Under the pieces are notes generated by a model. The model saw only the letters and a list, made by a program, of their open reading frames with translations, was not told where the DNA came from and ran no database searches. Shown one piece after another: positions 24,230 to 36,730 of a stretch of DNA of 64,000 nucleotides. The stretch comes from Purpureocillium takamizusanense (taxonomy: Eukaryota; Ascomycota; Sordariomycetes; Hypocreales; Ophiocordycipitaceae): positions 1,302,001 to 1,366,000 of the forward strand of contig NC_063071.1 in the NCBI RefSeq assembly GCF_022605165.1, in the 5' to 3' direction. Numbering within the stretch: the first letter of the stretch is position 1; every line of letters starts with the position of its first letter. Made by a program: the position numbers and the translations under genes.

Positions 24230-26884
24230 CGTGCTTTCTGCGCCTATATCGGGAGAGGTAGAGGTGCAGGACACTCAATCAGCTTTGGGACTGGGGATAA
24301 GAATGACATTTATATTCAAGGATTAGCACAGTTGTACAATGAATAGCGGCGTTACGAATGGGTTTACGTATTGGACGAGAACGATGACAGCAGGTTGTTA
24401 GGACGTTCGGTGGAACAGCTCGCAACGCGGTCAGAGTTCAGTCCAGACTCGAAGCAGGCGAAGTCTATGTATCTGGAGAAGCTGTTTTGGCCGAGCGCAT
24501 GTCGCATAACAGAAACGATGCTTGACAGACAATTACATACGACGAACGCAGCCATGTCTAAGCGCCTTTTTGTCAAGGAAAGACAATTGCTGCCTCTGCA
24601 CCCTGACTCGTCCGCGAGAGCCAGCACCTAACGTTACGCTGATGCTAGCACGGACAAGAGAGGAGAAGCGATCTGATACCAAGTACAGTGAGTGGTCTTT
24701 CGTGCATTGTCTGCGAGGAAGGAGCTCATCGCGCGCGTTACGATTGGGGGGGGGGGGTGGCATTGTTTGCTTCTGCCGCATGATGCAATGATGGCTGCTG
24801 GAGATTCCAGTCCCCGCCTGTTATGGTTGCCAGGAGATGGGATGGATGGGTCTGCTGGCGCCGCCTCCCCCAAACCCACCTACCGCCCGACGGCCGCCAC
24901 CGCCGCCGCCGTGCCCGATGGCGTAGCTGACGGGCCAGGGGCAGCCCATCGCGCGGGCAAGGCACCCAGTATCTGAGTACCTCGGGAACAGGTACTGCGT
25001 ACGGGACCCAGGGTGTCGACAGGGGCCGCCCGACCTTGTGGTTTGCGCGGGTCTGCAGGGAGCCCCGGTCAGGTGCGAATGCTTCCTCCGTACTCGAAGG
25101 TAGGTTGGTAGTTAGCCTGTACCTACTTTGTACTAGCATGAATGCTGCCTGCCCGGTTCAAGGCCACCCGTCGGTTCTTCCCCATCCCCCATCCCCAGCT
25201 CGGCGGTCTCTGTTGTTACCCTTTCATGCATGGCCCGGACGCATGGATAAATAAGGTGGAATCCGTGGCTGCAGGTCCCCGCCCCCTGCAGGCCCCCGCC
25301 GCAGCCCCTGAGGAAACCAACGGCGGCGGCGGCGGCGGCCTCGCTCCACCCAATCTGTCCAGGGCCTCGCCTCTGGTTGTCCTGGCCACCACGGGAGCAG
25401 TCGGGCGTCGCAGCTCGTTCATGGCCGTCGTCGTAAATAGCGACCCATTGTTGGGATGTCGCTCATTGTGAGAGGGCGCGGTGCTAGATGATAAATCAAT
25501 CGTCCGTAGTAGTAGCATAGCATTTCGTCCGTAATACGGGGTACAAGGTGCACGTGTTCATGCGCGCCACGCGCGGCTGTCGGTACTTGACGTAGAAACA
25601 AACACCCCCCCGTTTCGGGTCTGGAATATAAACAATACCAACGCCCACCACCACCCAGCTTCCAGACAACGCACAGCGTACAAAGTACCTCTGCCCGCGC
25701 ACGCATCGCCGGTGGCTGCAGCTCCGAGACAACCGCATCGTGCCCCCCCGCCGCCAGCGACTGTGACCACTGCCGCCGCCCGAGGCAGACAAGAAACAGA
25801 AACGGGAACAAAAACAGAAACAGAAACAGAAACAGAAACAGGGGACAGTGGCAGCTCAAGACACGTTCGACGCGCTCGGGCCCCAGCATCCAACCTTTTT
25901 ATCCCATCGTCGTCACCGCCCGACGACGACCCCGTGCCGGCGGCCACATCTCGTCAGCAATACCATCCTCCTCCTGCTTCTTCTCCGCCGCCTTGCCTGG
26001 CGCGTTCTGTTTCTCTTCTTTGTCCTCCTTTCGTTTAGTCACTGCGCGCTGCCGCTTGGTTTACGGCCGGACACCAGCGCTGCGCTATTGTTACAGCATA
26101 TTACAGCACAGCACAGGTTCCGAGCTCCGCTTCTTGCCCTGCCCGGCATTATTTGTTATTACTACTAGTTATCACGCCTCCTCTCAATTATCTGCTCCTG
26201 CTCCCCAGTCAGCAGCCTCCACCGCCACAACCACTACCCCCCGGTCGTTCAGGCCTTCCGTTGCCCCCCGCCCCTGCCAATGTCCAGCGGCTGTCCAATG
26301 GTCCCGCGCGGTTCCTGAGACGCGCAGCACGCTTTACCCTCCTCGCCCATCGTCCCCCTGGCGGGCGCCCACCCATAGAGCCGGTGCCCCTGGATACGAC
26401 GAGATTGGGGATGAGAAGCCGTTGCGATTGATGACAGACAGGCACCACCAGCAAGCAGTGCCTACCAAGGGTCGGTAGGATTGCCTGCCTGTCTGCCGGT
26501 CTAACAGTCGCGCCCGTCAGCAGAACACCCAACCAACCATCCATCACGCCCCGGCTCGCCGCTGTTCATCCGCCGCCTCCTTTCCCTGAGCCTTCCCTCA
26601 TGACGGGTCTGCTCCTGCGAATCTGCGCCGTCGACCATTGCTGCTCCCTCGTCGCCCATGACTATCGCCACCTGACGCAGGCCCATCACCGAGCGCTCGT
26701 CGCCAGAGCTGCCCGACTGCGGCGCCGCAGAGCCACCCGGGCTCCATCCACTCCTTTGACCCAGAAGCGCACCACCACCACCAGCCATCTCCCGGTCCAC
26801 CATCGCGCCGGGAGCACCATTCACTCGCTACAACACTCGTTACACTCGTTCGACAAAGTTTTGCCGCACAGGGCGCGCCCGAGC
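24230..26884. other. long intergenic region, no gene supported
   Basis: Upstream space for the secreted peptide (-) and the DUF4048 gene (+). It contains G/C homopolymers near 24747-24757, an ACAGAA hexanucleotide repeat at about 25814-25841 and CT/CCG-rich leader-like sequence. Open frames are short and overlap on both strands. The in-frame extension of the DUF4048 frame back to 26600 is low-complexity and was not used. Confidence 0.45.
25814..25841. repeat. ACAGAA hexanucleotide repeat
   Basis: Four to five tandem copies of a six-base A-rich unit lie in the presumed promoter or leader region about 1 kb upstream of the DUF4048 gene start. Confidence 0.8.
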
Positions 26885-28554
26885 ATGGTCGCGCAACACG
26901 AGATTCGTCGTCGGTCCTCAGCCGCCGACAGGACCTCCCCCGTGCGCGAATCAGCCATGACCCCTGAGGCTACTGGCGCTACCTCGTCCATCTTCTCTCC
27001 GCCATCTGACCGGGCACGCGCCCACTCGCGCACCCAGGCCCAAGACATCGACTTCGCCCGGGCGGAGAACGCCACTAGAAGACTACAAGGAAGCACCGAC
27101 AACGACGCGGACATGATGCCGCCGCCCCCCATACCCGGCGACGCTGGCGCCGCGGGGCGTCTGTCGCGATCCAACTCGGCGGCATCCCGCATCACGAACC
27201 GCCTCTCCCTGACGCTGCCCATTGCTCTCCCCTCGAGCGATCCGTCACGACCGATCCTCAGATCCGCCGCCGGCCCCCCCGCCATGCCTCCGACCCCGGT
27301 CGAGCAATCCATCATCGCCTCACCTTCCGACGCCAATGGGTTCATAATAGCAATCGCGGCTCAGGAGCGTCGGGTGCTGGAGCTGCGGGAGGAATTGGCT
27401 CGGGCAGAAGCGGATCTGTTGACGCTCAAGAAGCAGTGGACCGCCACAGGGTCTTATCACAACAGGTCGGTGGGCCACGACCACCACCCAGACACACCGC
27501 AGCAGGGCACGCCTGGCGCCGCGCTAGACGACGAGAACGCCGCGTCGCGACGGAGCGTGGACTTGGACCGCAGAAAGATGCTACTCCAGAACCAAGGCCA
27601 GAATACCCCGACGCAGAATCGCAGGCGTGTCATTCGGGGCGGGCACACGCGCACTCTGTCTCTGCTCTCGCCGGCCAAGCTACCATCGGGGTTCTCCGTG
27701 CTCGAGGATGGTGGTGCGGAGGGTCCCAAGGTGCCGCTGTCAGCTCGGACAGCAGCCAATTCTCCCAGTCCTGCGCTCTCGAAGCGGGCATCGTGGCAGC
27801 CCCGATCGGGCCACGACTCTCCGATGATGCCGTGGCTTGTCGAGGACTTCAAGCTGGGCTTGAGAGCCTTTGTGGAAGACATACGCCAGATTACCGTCGG
27901 AGACGAGCCCATCACGGGCCACGCCAGCCAGACCACGCCGCCGACGCAGAACGGGTCAGCGGCCAGCAAGCGGTCGTCAGCCAGCCTGGAAAGGAAAGCG
28001 TCGATTCAGTCGTCGCGCTCACGGAGCAGTCTGGGCCTGGGTCTGGACGCACCGATTTCCGGCACATCAACGCCCACCCCGAGCAGCAGACAGGCTCCTG
28101 CGGCAGCGGTGGAAAAGCCCAAGCCGATGAGGAACAAGCGGTTCTCGTGGACGCCGCTGGGATTCGACGCCGTCGACGATAGCGACTGGGCCAACTGGGA
28201 CTCCCCGGGCCCGTCCAAGTCGCCGCGGTGGAGTGGGTCGACGATGAACAGCACGGGGCTCGAAGAGATAATGTCGATCCCCGAGGCGGGCGAGGAGAAG
28301 TCGACGCCGGTGTACGTGTTGTGGCACGAGTGGGACAAGAAAGTACCTTGGCTAATCTATCGGCGCGCAGGAAGAACAGGACGATAACGGGAGAGGCGCC
28401 ACTGCTGTCGCCGCAGAAGCTCGAGGAGATTCTGCCCAGCGTGGTGAATAGGCTGTCACCGAGCAACCTCAAACGTACGGCCAACAATCTGATGGACGAG
28501 TGGGAGAAGTCGCTCGTGTCGCCCACGGCGGTTGACAAAGAGAATGAGGCGTGA
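26885..28554 (+). CDS. DUF4048 domain-containing protein
   Basis: Two exons, 26885-28311 and 28371-28554, give about 536 residues. The intron has a GTACGT donor, a GCTAAT branch-like site and a CAG acceptor, and splicing restores VKNRTITGEAPLLS. The protein is Ser/Pro/Arg-rich and mostly disordered. It carries a RLSLTLPI motif, a short coiled coil (AAQERRVLELREELARAEAD), a folded patch around MPWLVEDFKLGLRAFVEDIRQ, a KRFSWTPLGFD motif and a C-terminal NLKRTANNLMDEWEKSL helix, as in the fungal-specific DUF4048 family. No biochemical function is known. The start at 26885 (MVAQHEIRRRSSA) is preferred over an in-frame ATG 285 nt upstream because the intervening sequence is low complexity; ATG at 26957 is another option. 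Confidence 0.8.
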
Positions 28555-30489
28555 GGCGCGCGCGCGCCATGCGGTGACTATTGCAGAGACGCGGCCACGT
28601 TGGCTGAAGCTGGACCGGCGAGCACCACAGCCGCCACGGAGCCCGCCGCGTTGGATTCGAGATCGAGAAATTACATGGATGTACAGATATGACTGATGAT
28701 GAATATATGTGGCATGACTGCAAGCCATCTGCTTCTCCGGTGGGTTTGCCCATGATGACGTGTGTGGATCAATTGGCGTGATGGCATCGTGAGGTTGGTT
28801 GGTGCGCTCGCCCGGCTGAGATGGTTGCCACGGGCCAAAGACGACGATGGCGGATGACCACTACCGACGGCCATCGAGAGCCGTCGGTGACGTCGGCTTC
28901 AACTCGCACTTTGTAGGTTGTCTAGCCGGGACATGAACGAGGCCGGCGTGGCGTCGCTAGCGGCGGCTATCGGCTGCGACAAGACAGACGAAACCGAATG
29001 CGAGCGCCTCCATTTCTTGAGCATCTCCAAGATTGAGCAAAGGCCGTCGTCGTTTAGCGCTGCATGTGTACGTTGGCGGGCAAAGGGAAACCACCTATTG
29101 ACGTTGCTACCTCGCAGTCCGCAAGGGAGCCGCATGGACCCCTCTTCCGACGGTTTGACTGACGTACGTATGTGGTATGTAGTACTACTACTCAAGGTAG
29201 AGAGAGCTCTTGGGTAGTATACAGTATATACTACGTACGTTACGACGCCCAAATAGGGTACTAAGATGGAGGGCATATATATATGTATGTATGTATGCAT
29301 GCACGTACTTCGCATGTTGCAGCTGCATCGGTAGGGCAGCGTGGCACGAGCCGCTCGCATCCATCCTTGCCATCCATCCACGTTTGCCTTTGCTTTTGAG
29401 CTGCCGATGCGACGCCAACGGCTCCCGCTCTCCGCGGTCGGGTGGGACGGACGGGATAGACGGGATAGACGTGATAGAAGGGCGGGGCAAGCACAACTCT
29501 TGCCGTCGCCGTCTGGGGCGGGCTGCATGAACCAATAATGCGACCACCCGTGCTGGACGGGCTGCTGGTAGGTAGGTACCAAGGTAAAAGTTGGGTAGTA
29601 GTGCGTGCTGGTGGTATATGTAGCGGCGGTGGCGGGCTATTGGAGGTGCGTCCATTCATTGCGGCTTTGCTCCATTGCCCGATTTGCGCCACGGCATGCA
29701 AAGGGGGAGAGCGGGTGGATGGGTGGATGGACGGACGCGAACCTGTCCGAGTGGGTGGAATGGTGGCGGTGGTGGCGGAAGAGGTCATGTCGCCGCACAT
29801 GCAGATGCAAGATACGGTAGCGATGGACGCAGGTACGATACGATTTACGAAATATATACATAGACCTGAGCGGCACGCACGCTCGCCTTGGCCACTGACC
29901 GGCAAAGGTTATCCTGTCCCCCCCCCTTCGTCTTTCTATGACGCTTCACTGCCTAGGGCGACGGCTTGCTTGATCTTGAATAACAATATAGTTGCCTCCT
30001 ATCCCCGCTTTGGTGTCTGGTGCAACGAGCTCGGTCCGGGGCATCACTCATTTACAAGCTACTTACTCACACGACGGAATCACACAGAGGCGGCGCCGAG
30101 TGAGTACAGCCGTCGCATCACGCGTGTCTGGCGGGAAGCGGGAGGTCTTGCCCTTCTCATCAGCCAAAACCCAACCTGGCCTGCCTCGGTAGTTATAGTC
30201 ACGAAGAAACCGTATACACAAGACGGCTGTGGGCCGTCGGCTCATATGGCTCTTGAAAGTGGTATAACTGCACGGTCGGGTCGAGTGCTCTTGGGATTCA
30301 GGCCTTGGTCACGAGAGAGACATCACGGTTATCATACACAAAGGATCGCTTCGAACAGCCCCCCGAAATAATCCGACCCGACCCTACACCACGACAACCC
30401 CCCTCCAGGGCAACAACAAGCCCTTTCGACCTTGAGGCAAAACCCCATTTGCGCTGCATCTGTCTCAACGGCACCCAGCCCATCTCGTC
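28555..30489. other. intergenic region, no gene supported
   Basis: Downstream of the DUF4048 gene and upstream of the monooxygenase-domain gene. It holds an AT/GTAT microsatellite-like stretch at about 29273-29299 and a TGGA repeat near 29715. ORFs on both strands are short and lack recognisable domains. Confidence 0.45.
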
Positions 30490-31566
30490 ATGGCGGGCCG
30501 CGCGTTCAAGCCCAAGCTCGCGCCTTCGCGTACGCCGCACAGCTTCTATCCCAGCTCACGATATGCGGTATGTCGCCCATATATGCATGCATCCATCCAT
30601 CCCTCCAACCACTCAACCCCACCCTAATTCCCAAGGATCGTGGGACTGTGATACTGACTGTCACGCGACGGTCCTCAGAGCTTCGTCAAGACCGTCTTCT
30701 CGCAAAACGCCATCTTTTTGTTCGCCGCTTTGTTCCAGCTCCTCGTCTGCGTCCTCCTCCCCGACGGCTTTGCCATCGTCCCCGCCGCCGTCCTCCTGCT
30801 TGGCTATGTGCTCTCCTCGCTCTTACACCTCCTTTCCCAGCACCATTCCACGCTCTTGGCTTGGTCCCCTCCCAGCCCGTACACGGAGCACGTCGTCCCC
30901 GGCCGCGCCACCGCGCAGTTCCCCTCCTGCTCCTCCTCCGGCGGCCGCGCAGTCTTCGCCTCGGATACTCCGGCGTCGCAGGGCCTCGTCGTCTTCAACC
31001 TCGGCGTGCAGACCAACCACCCGCTCGGCTGGCTCTGCCCGGGCGGGCGCGAGACGTCGGAACACTTCCTCGCCATGCACGCTGAGCTGCTGAGGGACCG
31101 TGGCGGCGACAGCAGCCAGCACGGTCTCATCGCCGGCAACACGTGGCGCGGTAACGCGGGCAACAACGCGAGCACCATCCTCGTCACCTACTACTTCCGC
31201 GACGTGCGCGCGCTGCACCGCTTCGCCCACGGGCCGCTGCACCGCGCCGCCTGGGACTGGTACGGGCAGGGCCGGCGGTACCCGCACATTGGCGTCTACC
31301 ACGAGACGTTTGAGGTGGCGCCGCGCTCGTACGAGACTGTCTACGTGAACTGCTCGCCCATCGGCCTGGGGGCCGGCTCGGTTCGTTGTGGTGGTGGTGA
31401 AGGCAGCGGCGGCGGCGACAGCGGCGGCGGAGGGGTGCCGACCGACGACCACAAGGGCGGGGAGGAGGAGCGCTGGGTGAATACGCTGGTGAGCGCAGAT
31501 GTGCCGGCGCTGAAGACGCAGATGGCGAGGATGGGGCGTGATGAGCAGGGGAATGAGCTACGGTAG
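30490..31566 (+). CDS. Monooxygenase_af470-like (DUF4188) membrane protein
   Basis: Two exons, 30490-30567 and 30679-31566, make about 321 residues; the 111-nt intron (GTATGT...CTCAG) is phase 0. Exon 1 encodes MAGRAFKPKLAPSRTPHSFY. After it come two hydrophobic segments (FLFAALFQLLVCVLLP and AAVLLLGYVLSSLLHLL) that likely anchor the protein in a membrane. The soluble part carries the family pattern: VVFNLGVQTNHPLGWLCPG, TILVTYYFRDVRALHRFAHG, HIGVYHETFEV and YETVYVNCSPIGLG. This dimeric alpha/beta-barrel-like family includes the fumagillin-cluster monooxygenase domain protein Af470. A Gly-rich insert lies near the C-terminus. The substrate is unknown and no biosynthetic cluster surrounds it. 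It is tail to tail with the next gene, 174 bp apart. Confidence 0.85.
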
Positions 31567-31740
31567 GGGCGGGGGCGAAGGAAAGGGGTGTTGTATAGAA
31601 GAGGTGATAAAGGGGTTGCGGATAGGCAATCACCTTCGCAGTTGGCGCGTCGGGCATGTACTTATGGTTGTTTCTGTACTCTCATACATAACTACTCCTT
31701 CACTCCTGCGCTCGGCCAGGTTCGATTCCGCTTCTCGAGC

Positions 31741-33600
31741 TCACCCACCCACGCCCAGAATGATCATGTTGGTCGACATGGCCGACTGCCCCCTGAGCCG
31801 GAGCTGGCTCCCCTGGAGCGTCCACGTCCCGTTGCCCCAGACCACATTTTCCTTGGTTTTGACGGCCAACGACTCGGGAAGGGGGATAGCAACGTCGTCT
31901 CTGATGGGCTCGTAGCCGCCGTTGACGACCGACACCAACACCCGCGTCCCCAGCCGCCAGTACGCCGCGTCGACAACCCCCTCACCCGGCCCCTGAGCGC
32001 GGATCCTCTCCGCCACCCCCCTCACGATCAGGTCCCTGACCGGACTCCGGGCCACGACCTTTGCGAAGGCGCCGCGCACGCCCGCCAGCGCCTCGCTCGT
32101 GGGCCACACCCACGACGCGACCGCCTTGGCCCCGTGCTGGAACCCGAGCGCGTCCATGGCCACGGCCTCGTCGCGCGTCGGGTCGCGCAGCCAGTACCCC
32201 TCGCCGTGGAAGCTCTGCGGGTTGTGCGCCTTGGTCTTGGGCCAGAGCCCGCGCCGCGCCTCGTGCCGCGCCAGGACGTCGAGCCGCCGCGCCACGTCCT
32301 GCACGTTGCCCTCGCAGTTGTCGCACCCGCAGTCGCCGTACGTGGCGTTGCACGGGGTGCCCCATTTCGAGAAGGTGCCGTTGGTGCCGATCGGGTAGAC
32401 GTCCTCCATGATGAGGTCCGCGCCCGCCGTGTACTCTTGGAAGTAGTAGTCTTGGCAGTTGAGCGTCACCGACACGGGGTGGTAGGGGTCGAGCTCGCGG
32501 ATGGCGGCGCGGGCCTCGGGCAGGAGGTGGAACGGGTCCTGATGGCCGTCGGGTCTGGTGTACGCGTGTTAGTATACGAAGCATACTAACTTACTTGCCC
32601 CAATGTCTCTCTATCTCCCTACATGTCGTTTGGGGCTGCTGAATAGGTAGGTAGACACTCACTCGTCAGACCCCCAGTACGAGTATATCGCGTCAAAGTC
32701 CTTGATCGCAGCCACCTGCTCTCGCACCGCCGTCAAGTTCTTGTAATACCCGCGCAGGTCGTACATGAACCTCAGGTCCAGCGCGTCCAGGTACTCGTAC
32801 TCACGCCGCGAGTGGAAGACGGTCGTCAGCGACACCATGCTGTTGAGCCCCAGGTCGCGGTACGCCTTGATCTTGCGGACGCTGTCCTTGTCGCAGAGAA
32901 AGTTGTCGCACGAGGCGTAGAAGCCGTACGGCAAAAAGGGCTCGAACCTGTGCCCCGTCGCGGCGCTGCGGAACAGTATCCCGCCGCTCAGGTTGTCCAG
33001 CTTGGTCACGCTGCCGGTCGTCTTCTCCGGCAGGAGCGAGAACTCGCTCGTCGTCGTGACGTTTGGTGCTCCGCTCTCGGTGGCGCCAAAGAGGACGACC
33101 TGGTACGGCTCGAAGCTGGGCTTCAGCCCGGTGAGGTTGAAGGCAAAGACGTTTCCCGTCGAGCCAGCTTTGACCACGTTCGAGACCAAGACGTCGTTGT
33201 TGGAGACGAGGTTGATGGTGAAGACGACCTTGGGTGCCTTTTCCGGCGCGTCGAGGCCCGGCCATGGTTGGCCGTACCACTTGGACACGGCGGCGGTGAC
33301 GACGAACTCGGCCTGCTTGTCGCTTTCCAGATAGATGCTGTAGCGCGGTTTGAACTGGATATCCAGCGCCGGGCCGCCAGGCAGTTCGGGTGGCTCGACC
33401 GTTTGGCCGCCGGGGTCGAAGCTGGGATACCTGCTCTTTCGTGTCAGGGACGAAGAGACCCTAGACTCATGACGCATCATCGCCACTCACTCCGGCTTGT
33501 ACGCCTTGCCGCACCACCGCGGCCATTCTGGGTGGTTACCCGTCTCCTGCGCGGTCGCGAAGCCGAGCAGCGTCAGGCAAAGAGCTGCGACAAGTCTCAT
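31741..33600 (-). CDS. secreted glycoside-hydrolase-like protein, about 563 aa
   Basis: Three minus-strand exons are read: 33600-33491, 33430-32663 and 32554-31741, with introns of 60 and 108 nt and all phases consistent. A signal peptide (MRLVAALCLTLLGFATAQ) is followed by an N-terminal beta-rich domain with several Asn-X-Thr/Ser sites. The TIM-barrel-like part includes GFYASCDNFLCDKDSVRKIK, a YSYWGSDEPDG turn and a DLIMEDVYPIGTNG strand, either of which may supply a catalytic acid. A CGCDNCEGN Cys cluster and a C-terminal beta domain come last. The N-glycan sites and signal indicate export. The layout suggests a glycosidase of the GH superfamily acting on a polysaccharide; the exact GH family and substrate were not recognised. 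Confidence 0.75.
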
Positions 33601-36600
33601 GCTTGCGTCCTTTGCCCGGTCTTGACTCCCGGGCGCGATTGGGGGCGTTCAAACAAATGAAGTAAAAGTGTCCGGAAACATGCACGTCCAAGATTTACTT
33701 ACTTTTGTTTGTGACATCGCTAATGCAATTTCTACCTTGAGCAGCGCGGCGCTGGTGCAACGTCGCAGCGGCGGCTCAGTCGCTTCCCCCGCGTTTGTTT
33801 CCCCATGCGGGAGGTCGATGTGGCCGTCATCTTAGCATGATCGACATGCGTATCTTGAAGCAAACATGACCTGGGGTACGGCAATCAGGTGCCATGGTAA
33901 CTGTTGGAGAACAGACTCACGGGAGTTGAAATGAAATGGCCTGACCGTCCCTTTTTGCTTTGGATTCATGCCATCGCCATCGCAAGACATCGCTTGTCCC
34001 TGTCTGGAGGCAGTCGTGATGGCTTCATTCGCGCCGTTCACGTTCAACAGCTCTCTCACCCACGCGTTTGGTGCGTGAATATCGGCCTTGCCAACCTGGG
34101 TTGGCGACGCGAACCACAGTATCTTAGCATTGTAGCTGCAGCATCTTCGCATCATCGACCGCACTCGAGGTATACCAGTCAATCTTTCGTCCTCCATGCG
34201 TCCCAAGCCCGCCAGACCCCATGCGTCAGGCCTTGATGGAACACGCAAAACGCCGCACCAACCCCGGCCATCATCTTGTTTCGCCCAAGTCTCTGGACGA
34301 CCTCTTGCGTGATTTCCGGGCTGAGAGACTTGAGACCGCAGCCGCGAAGCTCAGTTCCTCGACTTCTCACTACAGTTCATCAATGCCTTCGTCGCCGAGC
34401 TTGGGTGCTGTGCGAGCTGGGCAGTTCTATTTCGGCAAAGCAACTCTCGTTTAGAGCATCAGGGCGACTACGAACCCGCATCGTAGTTGATGCTTGATGC
34501 GCAAGAAGTGGAGAGAATCTAGAAGATTTGTGCAGGCCTTGCTAGCTTTCGCGCATATTATCATGTGGAGTTCTTGCCGCAGGTCGAGTGTAAGTCCATA
34601 TGTGCCCCTGGAAAACATCTGATTGCGGACCAACATGTTGCACATTCGTATCTCGATAATGATCCATGTTAGCACATCAGACTCAAGGCTACACACGGCT
34701 CTCGCGTTCTTGGGAATCACATCCGAGATCCGTGGGGTCGAAAGCTGCTCCGTCTTGGCCTTTGGTCGCGAGTACCGGCCTGAAAAGAGCTCATGCTCCA
34801 GGCGGACCTACATATAGGCTTTAGATGCTTCTACGTTCGACTCCACGATCAGCAATGATGCACGGCACCGTTCCCCGTAATCGTCAAGTAAAGAAACGCA
34901 GTAGCGTCGGTCTGTGCTCTGTGCTTTTATACGCGAGGGGAAGGCGGCCGACCCCACGGACGCACATGGCGATCCATCTGGGAGGGGCAAGGCGCAGCAG
35001 ACCGCGTGTCCGGCCGGCGCTTTTGCATCTCATCATCTCCTGGCTCACATTGTCCGCACGCAATAGCGGTCGTCCCTACTTGAGCTTGTTGACGAGGGGC
35101 AATAGGGGCAGCGTCCAGTGGCTGGCAGCGGGCAGGAGGAAATGGAGACGCTCATCTCGGCTGCTCGGGGGCAGTGCAACATGCTGGGGCGGGCTCCCTG
35201 GCCTAGCCGGCTGCGCAGCTGGGGACGGCCGGAATGCAATTATGCAAAAATTGCGCGGACACGGACGTCGACAAGCCGCAAAGGTGAAGTCTTCCCCGGC
35301 ACATCTAAGCTCTGGGCGCGTTTGCTGGCTCATGTGGAGGGGATCCGGGGAAGCTGATCTGCACCGCCGTCGTTGTTGTTCTTGTTGACTTCATAGACCG
35401 GAGAACTGGAGACCTGTAGAAGACGGTGGTGGTGTCCGGCCGGCCATCTGGCAGGAGCAGGGCGGCTAAAATTAGCAGCGGGGCCTTCCTTCCCCCGTCT
35501 CGTCTCGAAATGGCGGGATCCGGAAGCAACGACCCACCCGGGCTACAGCACTTCGAGCTCGGCAGGGACTGTAGGGAGTGCACTCACTCTAATGTCCGTC
35601 TGTCTCCCCGCGTGAAACCTCGTCCTCCACCCACGCTTGATGCCTTGTCCCAGCATTCGAGCGGGTTCGCGTTACAGAGTACAGACGCTCCGCGCGCGGC
35701 CCCCAGCTCCGTGCCGGCCAATTCGTTCGGGCCGAGTGACATGACGGTTGCTGTCACCGTCGCCGTCTCGTCCGCCTGCCCACACCGCGCGCGCTCCCTG
35801 CGGGATGAGGCTCGTTGGACCAGATGCGCAGCCACACCCGCGAGTCCGTGGCCGTCGACGTGGGCTCAAGGCACTTTGCCCCCCCTGCGGGCCAAAACGG
35901 TGACCATTTCGACACTGCTACGGCGGCGTACGTATTCGCTGAACCCCCGTTTCAGGATCGCGGTGCACAGCCTCACGGCACGCAAATTCCCCACGGCGGA
36001 TGGGAGGGGCCCCAATCTGCGTATCCGAAGTGGCTTGTTGTTGGCCCCCTTTGCTGGTTCTGCAGGAGGATGGCCGCAGGATCTCTCCATGGCCATTCCC
36101 GCATCCGCAGCCCCTTGCACGTACGTATGTTGTATTAGGAAGTGGTGCTGGTGCTCATGTGCTGTGTTCCTCGAAGGGGGCCCCTGTCAGGAAATCGACA
36201 AGATCCGACACAAGCTGATTATCGATCTTGATCTTTCCTCCATTCTCTTCACTATCAGCATCATCAGAGACTCTCACTCGCTTTCTGGGTCGTCTTCGCT
36301 CTCGTATTGTTATTCGTCGTCCGACCTTGTCGCACGCAGCTGTCCAGCGTAAGATTGGCCACTGCAAGTCACTCTTTCGAACGCGGCACCCTTCAAGACG
36401 CCCGTGCTTGCGTGGAAACTGTTCCGTTGAAGATTCCGTCGGCGGAGAGCCGCACGGCCGAGGAAAGCACACCACCTGCGCCGCTGACAAAGTCTGTACC
36501 TCCTTTTCAAGCCCTGAAACGGGATCGGCCTTGCTTGTCCGTTGCACTCTCAGGGCTGCCGTTCACTACCCGAGTCCCTCTTTATACACGCAAGCTGGGC

Positions 36601-36730
36601 TTGCCTCTTGATATCATCGCGACGTAGTGATTTGGCTGTGGGCTAGATCACTTATACCACCAACCTTTGGCATCGCAAGGCTCTTGGCGCTTGTCTGTGC
36701 GTGCTGCTGCGCGTACGGGACGCAGTGGCC
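33601..36730. other. long intergenic region, no gene supported
   Basis: Shared upstream space of the glycosidase-like gene (-) and the GH76 gene (+). Several ORFs of 60-300 codons overlap on both strands without domains. A minus-strand frame near 36155-36547 is protein-like in composition (RKRVRVSDDADSEENGG) but has no usable start codon or partner exon that I could find. Confidence 0.45.

Noticed and set aside
26600..26884. N-terminal extension of the DUF4048 frame to an upstream ATG
   Set aside because: The added residues are low-complexity His/Arg/Thr sequence without family motifs; the ATG at 26885 is more likely.
17948..31566. A secondary-metabolite gene cluster around the 2OG oxygenase and af470-type monooxygenase
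   Set aside because: The two genes are 11 kb apart with unrelated genes between, and no synthase (PKS, NRPS, terpene cyclase) or cluster regulator was recognised.
31719..31729. GGTTCGATTCC, resembling a tRNA B-box
   Set aside because: The flanking bases cannot form the T-stem and no A-box or acceptor stem lies upstream at tRNA distance.
36155..36547. Minus-strand frame with a charged, protein-like C-terminal part
   Set aside because: It has no ATG before the plausible region, no partner exon with a matching phase was found, and no domain is recognisable. It is the most gene-like of the rejected frames.
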